Positions 1-4,626 of a stretch of DNA of 6,428 nucleotides are shown in pieces. The notes beneath the pieces were generated by a model that worked only from the letters and a program-made list of their open reading frames with translations, did no database searches and was not told the origin of the DNA. Origin of the DNA: an uncultured bacterium (GTDB lineage Bacteria; Actinomycetota; Coriobacteriia; Coriobacteriales; Eggerthellaceae); contig CALADF010000039.1 in the NCBI GenBank assembly GCA_937890835.1, positions 1 to 6,428 of the forward strand. Reading direction: 5' to 3'. A program made the position numbers and the translations under genes. The stretch's first letter is position 1. Each line of letters begins with the position of its first letter.

Positions 1-18
1 ACCGAGGTCATTCCATGA
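1..18 (+). CDS. C-terminal tail of the IS3-family transposase (OrfB), partial
   Basis: Frame 1 reads Thr-Glu-Val-Ile-Pro then TGA at 16-18, about 50 nt before the IS tip. This is where the second ORF (DDE integrase part) of IS150-like elements usually ends. No catalytic residue is visible, so the call rests on position inside the IS end and not on protein similarity. In the right-hand copy the matching stop codon falls at 6425-6427 on the minus strand, which supports a conserved gene end in both copies. Confidence 0.45.
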   Translation, partial: TEVIP

Positions 19-68
19 GCGCCGCTTGAGAACTTTATTTGACCGTCCAACTTTTTGGGTCTAGTTCA
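1..68 (+). mobile_element. 3' (right) end of an IS3-family, IS150-like insertion sequence (left copy)
   Basis: Positions 15-68 recur as the reverse complement at 6375-6428 with one mismatch (T at 56 versus G), that is 53 of 54 identical. Read from the outer tip the end is TGAACTAGACCC followed by AAAAAGTTGGACGGTCAAAT. The TG...CA tips and the ACCC...GTTGGAC core resemble the inverted repeats of IS150-type IS3-family elements. The body of the element lies left of the window, so its transposase runs toward leuA. The last IS base is taken as A68, from the CA tip. Whether the element is intact or active cannot be seen from here. Confidence 0.72.
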
Positions 69-73
69 GAGAC

Positions 74-90
74 GGGGCGCTCTCTCTTTC
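74..90 (+). terminator. Possible descending arm of a terminator hairpin broken by the left IS
   Basis: GGGGCGCT (74-81) followed by a pyrimidine/T-rich run (82-90) begins 5 nt after the IS tip. It is the exact reverse complement of AGCGCCCC at 6363-6370, which sits 4 nt inside the other IS tip. No ascending arm is present on the inner side. If this is a terminator for a gene further left, its other arm should lie beyond the left IS copy. Only half of the structure is visible, so confidence is low. Confidence 0.33.
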
Positions 91-111
91 AGCGAGTCCT
101 CGCAACTTTTC

Positions 112-125
112 GAAGGGCCCCCTTC
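112..125 (+). other. Small hairpin in the leuA leader region
   Basis: GAAGG (112-116) and CCTTC (121-125) form a 5-bp stem around a GCCC loop, followed by TTTCCC. It lies upstream of the proposed leuA -10 box. It may be a minor terminator-like remnant of the region upstream of leuA, or chance. Confidence 0.2.
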
Positions 126-136
126 TTTCCCGCGCG

Positions 137-145
137 TGCTATCAT
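137..145 (+). promoter_or_regulatory. Candidate extended -10 promoter for leuA
   Basis: TGCTATCAT is an extended -10 element (TGn plus TATCAT at 140-145). No good -35 box is found 16-18 nt upstream, where the sequence is C-rich, but extended -10 promoters tolerate this. Transcription would start near 152, giving an untranslated leader of about 57 nt. Inside the leader, AGCGAA (158-163) and TTCGCT (172-177) can pair. The site is about 70 bp inside the IS tip, so leuA probably kept its own promoter. An IS-borne TTGACC at 39-44 could be an outward -35, but no convincing -10 follows it. Confidence 0.38.
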
Positions 146-208
146 CGCCTACGGCGAAGCGAAGACGCGGTTTCGCTCGGTTGACCCACGTTGTAAGGAA
201 CGGCAGCG

Positions 209-1729
209 ATGACTCGTAAGATTCACGTATTTGACACCACGTTACGTGACGGGGAGCAGTCCCCCGGCGCGTCGATGAACACGGAGGAGAAGCTGGTCGT
301 CGCCCGCGAGCTTCTCCGTATGAACGTCGATGTCATCGAGGCGGGGTTCCCCGTGTCAAGCCCCGGGGACTTCCAAAGCGTCCGCCGCATCGGCGAACTT
401 GCCGGTGACGCGGCGGTGGTTTGCGCTTTGACGCGCGCGGTTGACGGTGACATCGATGCGGCGGTGGATGCGCTCAAGACGGCGAAGCGACCGCGTATTC
501 ACACCGGGCTCGGCGTGAGCCCGACGCATCTGCGCGACAAACTTCGCATCACCGAGCAGGAGTGCGTCGAACGTGCGGTTCACTCGGTCGCCTACGCCAA
601 GCGCTTCGTCGAGGACGTCCAGTTTTACGCCGAGGACGCGGGGCGTTCGGACTACGGGTTTCTCGCCCGCGTCATCGAGGCGGTCATCAAAGCGGGGGCG
701 ACGGTCGTCAACATCCCCGACACCACGGGCTACTCTCTTCCCGACGAGTTCGGTCGTCGCATCCGCTACCTCATGGAGCACGTCGCGGGAATCGAGGACG
801 TCGTCGTGTCGGTCCACTGTCATAACGACCTGGGCATGGCCACGGCGCTTGCGCTCGAGGGGGTGCGCTGCGGCGCGAGCCAGGTCGAGTGCACCATCAA
901 CGGACTCGGCGAGCGCGCGGGCAACACCGCCCTCGAGGAGATCGTGATGGGCGTTCGCATGCACGCCGACGAGCTCGATGCGCATACGGACGTCAACGCG
1001 CGCGAGCTCATGCGCGCGAGCAGGCTCGTGTCTTCCATCACGGGAATGGGCGTGCAGGCGAACAAGGCCATCGTGGGCGCGAACGCCTTCTCGCATTCCT
1101 CGGGCATCCATCAAGACGGCGTGCTGAAGAGGCGCGAGACCTATGAGATCATCGACCCCGCGGAGGTGGGTGCGAACGCCAGCTGCATCGTGTTGACCGC
1201 GCGCAGCGGGCACGCGGCGCTCAAGCATCGGTTGGTCGAGCTGGGCTACGAGTTCGAGCCCGCGGAGCTCGACGAGATCTACGAGTCGTTCCTCAACATG
1301 GCTGATAAAAAGAAAGAGGTCTACGACGAGGATCTCGAGTCGCTGATCAACGAGAGAGACCGCGAGGTGTCTGCGCTCTACACCTTGCAAAGCATTCAGA
1401 TCAGCTGCGGATTTCCCTTGAAGCCCACCGCGACCTTGACGCTGCGCAACCCGGACGGGGTTGATGTCACCGTGTGCGATTTCGGTACGGGGCCGATCGA
1501 TGCAGCCTACAAAGCCGTGAACCAGATCGTTAAAGTGGAAAACGACCTGACCGAGTTCGCGGTGACCTCGCTCACGCGCGGCATCGACGCGCTCGGCGAG
1601 GTGACGGTTCGCGTGAAGGCGGGCACGGGCGAGGTGTTCACCGGCCGCGGTACCGACGGGGATATCGTCGTCTCGGCGACGAAGGCCTACCTTAACGCGC
1701 TCAACCGTCTTCTGTCGCATCGTCGTTAA
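209..1729 (+). CDS. leuA: 2-isopropylmalate synthase
   Basis: Cytosolic enzyme of the first committed step of leucine synthesis: acetyl-CoA plus 2-ketoisovalerate gives 2-isopropylmalate. The 506-residue length fits the family. The barrel opens with the FDTTLRDGEQSPG signature (8-20, with R13 and D14). The metal-site HCHND block is at 203-207 and GLGERAGN ends at N239, so D14, H203, H205 and N239 match the four metal positions of E. coli LeuA. SGIHQDG follows at 298-304. The region from about 375 to 506 is the leucine-sensing regulatory domain (GTGPIDAAYKAVNQI; GRGTDGDIVVSATKAYLNAL), so feedback inhibition by leucine is expected. The start is fixed by AAGGAA at 195-200, 8 nt before ATG, and by the signature close to the N-terminus. 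leuB, leuC and leuD are not in the window. Y140, two residues before the catalytic E142, replaces the serine of E. coli LeuA. Homocitrate or citramalate synthase is less likely. Confidence 0.95.
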   Translation: MTRKIHVFDTTLRDGEQSPGASMNTEEKLVVARELLRMNVDVIEAGFPVSSPGDFQSVRRIGELAGDAAVVCALTRAVDGDIDAAVDALKTAKRPRIHTGLGVSPTHLRDKLRITEQECVERAVHSVAYAKRFVEDVQFYAEDAGRSDYGFLARVIEAVIKAGATVVNIPDTTGYSLPDEFGRRIRYLMEHVAGIEDVVVSVHCHNDLGMATALALEGVRCGASQVECTINGLGERAGNTALEEIVMGVRMHADELDAHTDVNARELMRASRLVSSITGMGVQANKAIVGANAFSHSSGIHQDGVLKRRETYEIIDPAEVGANASCIVLTARSGHAALKHRLVELGYEFEPAELDEIYESFLNMADKKKEVYDEDLESLINERDREVSALYTLQSIQISCGFPLKPTATLTLRNPDGVDVTVCDFGTGPIDAAYKAVNQIVKVENDLTEFAVTSLTRGIDALGEVTVRVKAGTGEVFTGRGTDGDIVVSATKAYLNALNRLLSHRR

Positions 1730-1762
1730 TTCTTCGTCCATCTTCCCAACTTCATCTTGCGC

Positions 1763-1779
1763 ACCGCCTTCGGGGGTTT
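1763..1779 (+). terminator. Weak terminator-like hairpin after leuA
   Basis: ACC-(G)-CC, a TTCG tetraloop (1769-1772) and GGGGT can pair with one bulged G, followed by TTT. The UUCG loop is very stable, but the stem is short and the T-run brief. It starts 34 nt after the leuA stop codon. The same G-run could alternatively act as a Shine-Dalgarno for the ATG at 1783. Confidence 0.25.
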
Positions 1780-1790
1780 ACCATGGATTT

Positions 1791-1822
1791 GCCGTGCGCA
1801 TGGCTTGTCCCGTGCCGCACGG
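1791..1822. promoter_or_regulatory. Pair of GC-rich palindromes between leuA and the reductase
   Basis: GCCGTGCGCATGGC (1791-1804) is a palindrome with one mismatched pair. CCGTGC-C-GCACGG (1810-1822) is a perfect 6-bp inverted repeat with a 1-nt centre. Both share the CCGTGC half-site, and a related repeat lies at 1912-1927. They could be operator half-sites for a dimeric regulator or simply RNA structure. No clear -35/-10 pair was found between 1730 and 1944. Confidence 0.28.
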
Positions 1823-1911
1823 AGCATGCGGGGCTCTTCTCGCCTTGCGCCGTGGCCTCGTCTGCCCGGTGCACGACGGCCAGGCGAATCCGGAACATCG
1901 CCGTAATCGCG

Positions 1912-1927
1912 CCGTGTGCTGACACGG
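1912..1927. promoter_or_regulatory. Inverted repeat just upstream of the reductase start
   Basis: CCGTGT-GCTG-ACACGG is a perfect 6-bp inverted repeat with a 4-nt spacer, ending 17 nt before the ATG at 1945 and immediately before the AGGGGG ribosome site (1934-1939). As DNA it could be an operator related to the repeats at 1791-1822. As RNA it could be a small stem next to the ribosome site. Confidence 0.3.
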
Positions 1928-1944
1928 AAGTTCAGGGGGTAGAT

Positions 1945-3114
1945 ATGAAACGTGATTATCCGCATCTATGCGAACCGCTTGAGATAGCGGGAGGGGTCAG
2001 GCTGCGCAACCGCATGTGCTCGGCGCCGCTCGGCGCGACCGACGTCACGGCGGAGGGCACGCCCGGACCGCGTACGCTCGGGTTCTACGAGGCGCGTGCG
2101 AAGGGGGGCGCCGCTATCGTCACCGTGAGCGAGCTGGTCGTCCATCCCGAGACCGACGGCTCCCAGATGCTCCACCTGTCTCTAACGGTGCCGGGGCAGC
2201 TCGGCGCCTTCGCCTACGTCGCCGACGCCATCAAGCGGCACGGCTCGCTCGCCTCGATCGAGCTGTCGCATTCGGGTCAGTACGCGGGCACGTACATGGT
2301 CGACAAAAAGGGAAAAGGCGCGTTGTGCCAGTACGGTCCTTCCGACGGGGTGCGTCCCGACGGCATCGCGGTCCGCGCTCTCTCCAGGGAGCAGATCGCC
2401 TCGATCGTGGCTGCGTACGCGCAAGCGGCATCGCTTGCGAAGCGCGCGGGTTTCGACATGGTCATGGTGCATGCCGGGCACGGATGGCTCGTCAACCAGT
2501 TTCTCTCCCCGTATTTCAACCATCGCGACGACGAGTACGGAGGGGATCTCGAAGGGCGTGTGCGCTTCGCCCGCGAGGTTTTGACCGCCGTGCGCAACGA
2601 GGTGGGACCGCGGTTTCCCATAGAGCTTCGCATGAGCGGTGCGGAGCTGTTCGAGGGCGGCTACGATCTTGAAGAGGGGTGCCGCATCGCCCGGGCGCTC
2701 GAGGATCTCGTCGACATCATCCACGTTTCGGCCGGGTCGTACCAGTTCGGCTTCTCCGTCACGCATCCTTCCATGTTCAAAGATCACGGGTGCAACGTCT
2801 ACCTTGCGGCGGAGATCAAAAAGCACGTGAGCAAGCCCGTCGCCACCATCGGCGGACTTTCCGATCCTGCGCAGATGGAGCGCATCATCGCCGACGGGCA
2901 GGCCGATCTGGTGGTCATGGGGCGTGCTCTTCTCGCGGATCCCGAGCTCCCGAACAAGGTGATGGCGAACAGGGGAGACGAGGTGGTCCGCTGCATGCGC
3001 TGCTTCGTCTGCATGGCGGAGCGTCCCGTAACCCAGACGCGGCGTTGCGCGCTTAACCCGCGCATCGGGCGCGAGCTCGAGGGCCTCGATGTCGTGCCTG
3101 CGGCTCGAAGATAA
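1945..3114 (+). CDS. BaiCD/FadH-type NADH:flavin oxidoreductase, front half (FMN barrel and Fe-S motif), ended by an in-frame stop
   Basis: This 389-residue product is the Old Yellow Enzyme-like half of the 2,4-dienoyl-CoA reductase/BaiCD/2-enoate reductase family, flavin enzymes that reduce C=C bonds of unsaturated acids or CoA esters. The N-terminus YPHLCEPLEIAGGVRLRNRM is typical. The active-site strand is VHAGHGWLVNQFLSPYFN with H176 and H179, followed by DDEYGGDLEGRVRF. The FMN phosphate segment is TIGGLSD to VMGRALLADPELPNK. Four cysteines (C350, C353, C356, C368; CxxCxxCx11C, then ALNPRIGREL) should hold one 4Fe-4S cluster. Family members continue into an FAD/NAD(P)H module for about 640-670 residues. 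Here TAA at 3112-3114 stops the frame exactly at that junction, and the missing part follows in the same frame. Start M at 1945 is chosen for AGGGGG at 1934-1939 and for family alignment; 54 open codons upstream (from 1783) resemble nothing. The substrate cannot be read from sequence. Confidence 0.88.
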   Translation: MKRDYPHLCEPLEIAGGVRLRNRMCSAPLGATDVTAEGTPGPRTLGFYEARAKGGAAIVTVSELVVHPETDGSQMLHLSLTVPGQLGAFAYVADAIKRHGSLASIELSHSGQYAGTYMVDKKGKGALCQYGPSDGVRPDGIAVRALSREQIASIVAAYAQAASLAKRAGFDMVMVHAGHGWLVNQFLSPYFNHRDDEYGGDLEGRVRFAREVLTAVRNEVGPRFPIELRMSGAELFEGGYDLEEGCRIARALEDLVDIIHVSAGSYQFGFSVTHPSMFKDHGCNVYLAAEIKKHVSKPVATIGGLSDPAQMERIIADGQADLVVMGRALLADPELPNKVMANRGDEVVRCMRCFVCMAERPVTQTRRCALNPRIGRELEGLDVVPAARR

Positions 3115-3120
3115 CGCGTG
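3112..3120 (+). other. In-frame stop/restart junction splitting the reductase
   Basis: TAA (3112-3114), CGC, then GTG (3118-3120) all lie in the frame of the 1945 gene. Reading through gives Ala-Arg-Arg-stop-Arg-Val-Leu-Val-Val-Gly-Gly-Gly, which is the normal linker into the FAD-binding fold with one codon turned into a stop. TAA is one base from AAA, CAA or GAA. Total length with read-through is 649 codons, the expected size for the fused family. A recent nonsense mutation, a true split with translational restart, and a sequencing error all remain possible. Confidence 0.8.
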
Positions 3121-3894
3121 CTCGTCGTCGGCGGCGGCATTGCGGGCATGGTCGCGGCGCATACCGCCGCCCTGCGCGGGCATGAGGTCGTCCTTTGCGA
3201 AGAGCAGGGGAAGCTCGGAGGCATTTTGCGCACCGAGGCCGCGCTGCCGTTCAAGCAGGACATGTACCAACTTGGCGTCACGTACGCGCGCCTGTGCGAG
3301 GAGGTGGGCGTTGACATTCGTCTGAACACGCGTGTCGATGCGGCGTTCGCGGAGGGTTTCGCCGCCGACGCCTGCATCGTCGCGGTGGGGTCGGAGGCTT
3401 TGAGCCTGCCTGTTCCCGTGGCGAATGCCGCCCGGGTGCTCTCCGTCGACGATCTCTACCTCGATCACGCCGAAGCCGGCGAGGAGGTCGTCGTCATCGG
3501 CGGCGGCCTCACGGGTTGCGAGTGCGCGATCCTCCAGGCCGACGAGGGTCGCTGCGTTCACCTCGTCGAGATGCGCGACGGACTTGCCCTCGACGCGAAC
3601 ATCCGCCATCGCCCCATCCTCCTCGACGAGATAGCGGCGCGCCCGATCGACGTGGTGTGCGGCGGTCGCGCGAAGGAGGTTCTGCCCGACGCCGTCGTGA
3701 TCGAAACCGATGCCGGCGAGCGATTGATCCCCTGCGACACCGTGGTGTGCGCCATCGGCCAGCGTGCGCGTCGGGATGCGGCGGACGATCTGCTCGACGT
3801 CGCGCCGTTCGTGCGCGTCGTGGGCGATGCGGTGCGACCGGCGAACATCACGAACGCGGTCTACACGGCCTATCACGCCGCCTTGGACGTTTAG
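3118..3894 (+). CDS. FAD/NAD(P)H module of the BaiCD/FadH-type reductase, back half
   Basis: This is the electron-input half of the enoate/dienoyl-CoA reductase: it would take hydride from NAD(P)H to FAD and pass electrons through the 4Fe-4S cluster to FMN in the front half. The first nucleotide-binding fold begins at once (VVGGGIAGMVAA, GGGIAG at 5-10), followed by LGGILRTEAALPFKQDM, typical of this family. The second fold has VVVIGGGLTGCE (G128-E135) for NAD(P)H. GDAVRPANITNAVY (from G236) is the C-terminal FAD contact. The 258 residues from GTG equal the usual module, because this start still keeps the first beta strand. The GTG is only 3 nt after the upstream stop and has no strong ribosome site, so expression would depend on coupling or read-through. 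If neither occurs, this is the dead end of a pseudogene. The gene ends 9 nt before a strong terminator. Confidence 0.82.
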   Translation: MLVVGGGIAGMVAAHTAALRGHEVVLCEEQGKLGGILRTEAALPFKQDMYQLGVTYARLCEEVGVDIRLNTRVDAAFAEGFAADACIVAVGSEALSLPVPVANAARVLSVDDLYLDHAEAGEEVVVIGGGLTGCECAILQADEGRCVHLVEMRDGLALDANIRHRPILLDEIAARPIDVVCGGRAKEVLPDAVVIETDAGERLIPCDTVVCAIGQRARRDAADDLLDVAPFVRVVGDAVRPANITNAVYTAYHAALDV

Positions 3895-3903
3895 CTTCCT
3901 TCA

Positions 3904-3941
3904 AAGCCGCAAGCGACGCATCTGGTCTGTCCTTGCGGCTT
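3904..3941 (+). terminator. Rho-independent-type terminator after the reductase
   Basis: AAGCCGCAAG (3904-3913) and CTTGCGGCTT (3932-3941) form a perfect 10-bp stem with an 18-nt loop, followed by GTTGCCGAGTTTT. It begins 9 nt after the TAG at 3892-3894 and separates the reductase transcript from the regulator operon. The T-run is interrupted, but this is the clearest hairpin in the window. Confidence 0.7.
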
Positions 3942-3954
3942 GTTGCCGAGTTTT

Positions 3955-3985
3955 AACGTTTCAGAAACTTTTGTTGGAGGATAAT
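3955..3985 (+). promoter_or_regulatory. Candidate promoter and operator of the XRE/cupin operon
   Basis: GTTTC-A-GAAAC (3958-3968) is a perfect palindrome, with outer A/T pairs extending it to 3955-3971 apart from one mismatch. GATAAT at 3980-3985 is a good -10-like box 11 nt downstream. The -35 is poor: TTTCAG at 3959-3964 with a short 15-nt spacer, overlapping the palindrome. A short AT-richer palindrome over the -35 region of a gene for an XRE-type protein is a typical autoregulatory layout. Binding by this regulator is inference. Confidence 0.42.
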
Positions 3986-4034
3986 GACGCTCAATACGCG
4001 AGCGCGTGCAAGCTCGCGTCGAGAGAAAGGGTAA
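3984..4034 (+). CDS. Possible 16-codon upstream ORF (leader peptide) of the XRE/cupin gene
   Basis: TTGGAGG (3974-3980) lies 3 nt before ATG at 3984, which opens a frame reading MTLNTRARASSRREKG and stopping at TAA 4032-4034, only 2 nt before the regulator's ATG at 4037. Four of 16 residues are Arg. The hairpin at 3996-4019 lies inside this frame, and the regulator's own ribosome site (GAAAGG, 4025-4030) is within its last codons. Such an arrangement would couple regulator translation to the leader. The ribosome-site spacing is short, and if the -10 box at 3980-3985 is the real promoter the transcript would start after this ATG. The call is therefore tentative. Confidence 0.3.
   Translation: MTLNTRARASSRREKG
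3996..4019 (+). promoter_or_regulatory. 8-bp hairpin in the leader of the XRE/cupin gene
   Basis: ACGCGAGC (3996-4003) pairs perfectly with GCTCGCGT (4012-4019) around the 8-nt loop GCGTGCAA. It ends 5 nt before the ribosome site at 4025-4030. It has no T-run, so it is not a terminator. It may shape access to the ribosome site, stabilise the 5' end of the message or serve as a DNA-binding palindrome. Confidence 0.4.
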
Positions 4035-4036
4035 GC

Positions 4037-4615
4037 ATGACTGAAGAGAACAAGCTCGGCAAGAAGATCACCACGCTGCGCGAGGCGCACCACCTTTCCG
4101 CTCAGGATCTTGCGGATCGTTGCGGTTGCGAACTCTCGGTGATCGAAGGCCTTGAGGATGGAAAGCTTCCGCCCTCGCTTGCTCCTCTTATCAAGATCAC
4201 GCGTGCCCTCGGCGTACGTTTGGGCACTCTCATGGATGATGACGAGGCGTTCGGGCCCGCTTACATCAACGTCGATCAGATGGAAGAGGTCGCGCGCATG
4301 AAGTCGCTGCAGACCTCGAGCGATGCAGGTGAGCTGTCTTACTTCAGCTTGGCTGCGGGACGTCCTTCGCGTCATATGGATCCGTTCATCATCACGGTCG
4401 ACCCCTCCGAGGAAACCGAGCACGAGCTGGTCGGGCATGAGGGCGAGGAATGGCTGTTCGGCATGGAGGGTTGCGTCGAGATCGAGTACGGCTCCGACCT
4501 CATCGTGCTCCATCCCGGCGAGTCCATCTACTACGATTCCATCGTCCCGCATCAGGTTCGCGCCCATGACGGTCAGAAGGCCAAGTTCCTCGCCGTCGTG
4601 TACACGCCCATCTAG
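4037..4615 (+). CDS. XRE-family transcriptional regulator with C-terminal cupin domain
   Basis: This 192-residue protein has two parts. Residues 9-65 form an XRE/Cro-type helix-turn-helix (KKITTLREAHHLSAQDLADR; the HTH core is about 21-42, with the family ending GLEDGK). Residues about 113-192 form a small cupin barrel: HEGEEWLFGMEG (134-145) is cupin motif 1 and PGESIYYDSIVPH (160-172) is motif 2, with H134, E138 and H172 as possible metal or ligand contacts. In this family the cupin is thought to sense a small molecule and change DNA binding. The start is ATG 4037 with GAAAGG at 4025-4030. The frame is open upstream to 3764, but that would cross the terminator and the reductase gene. The stop overlaps the ribosome site of the CoA-ligase gene 11 nt away, so the two are cotranscribed. 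The likely role is control of this operon, possibly in response to a free acid or CoA ester. The ligand is not deducible. Confidence 0.92.
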   Translation: MTEENKLGKKITTLREAHHLSAQDLADRCGCELSVIEGLEDGKLPPSLAPLIKITRALGVRLGTLMDDDEAFGPAYINVDQMEEVARMKSLQTSSDAGELSYFSLAAGRPSRHMDPFIITVDPSEETEHELVGHEGEEWLFGMEGCVEIEYGSDLIVLHPGESIYYDSIVPHQVRAHDGQKAKFLAVVYTPI

Positions 4616-4619
4616 GAGG
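4614..4619 (+). promoter_or_regulatory. Strong ribosome binding site overlapping the XRE/cupin stop codon
   Basis: A perfect AGGAGG begins inside the TAG stop (4613-4615) of the regulator and sits 7 nt before the ATG at 4627. It fixes the ligase start and implies translational coupling or at least cotranscription. It is the best ribosome site in the window, so the ligase may be made in larger amounts than the regulator. Confidence 0.85.
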
Positions 4620-4626
4620 TTGTTTC

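Noticed and set aside
69..208. Leucine leader peptide or T-box in front of leuA
   Set aside because: No ATG-started frame with a run of Leu codons and no T-box consensus (AGGGTGGTACCGCG-like) was found. Only short hairpins are present.
356..1741. 461-codon open frame on the minus strand opposite leuA
   Set aside because: It is a mirror frame of a clear leuA with Arg/Asp/His/Val-rich composition and no motif.
1783..1944. 54-codon N-terminal extension of the reductase from ATG 1783, with GGGGG 6 nt before it
   Set aside because: The extension resembles no part of the family, while M at 1945 gives the typical N-terminus and has its own AGGGGG. The open frame is easily explained by GC-rich DNA.
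2182..3876. 564-codon open frame on the minus strand opposite the reductase
   Set aside because: It has no domain signature and low-complexity composition. It spans the TAA at 3112-3114 only because it is in another frame.
3764..4036. Upstream extension of the XRE/cupin frame
   Set aside because: It would overlap the reductase gene and cross the terminator. ATG 4037 has a good ribosome site and a standard XRE N-terminus.
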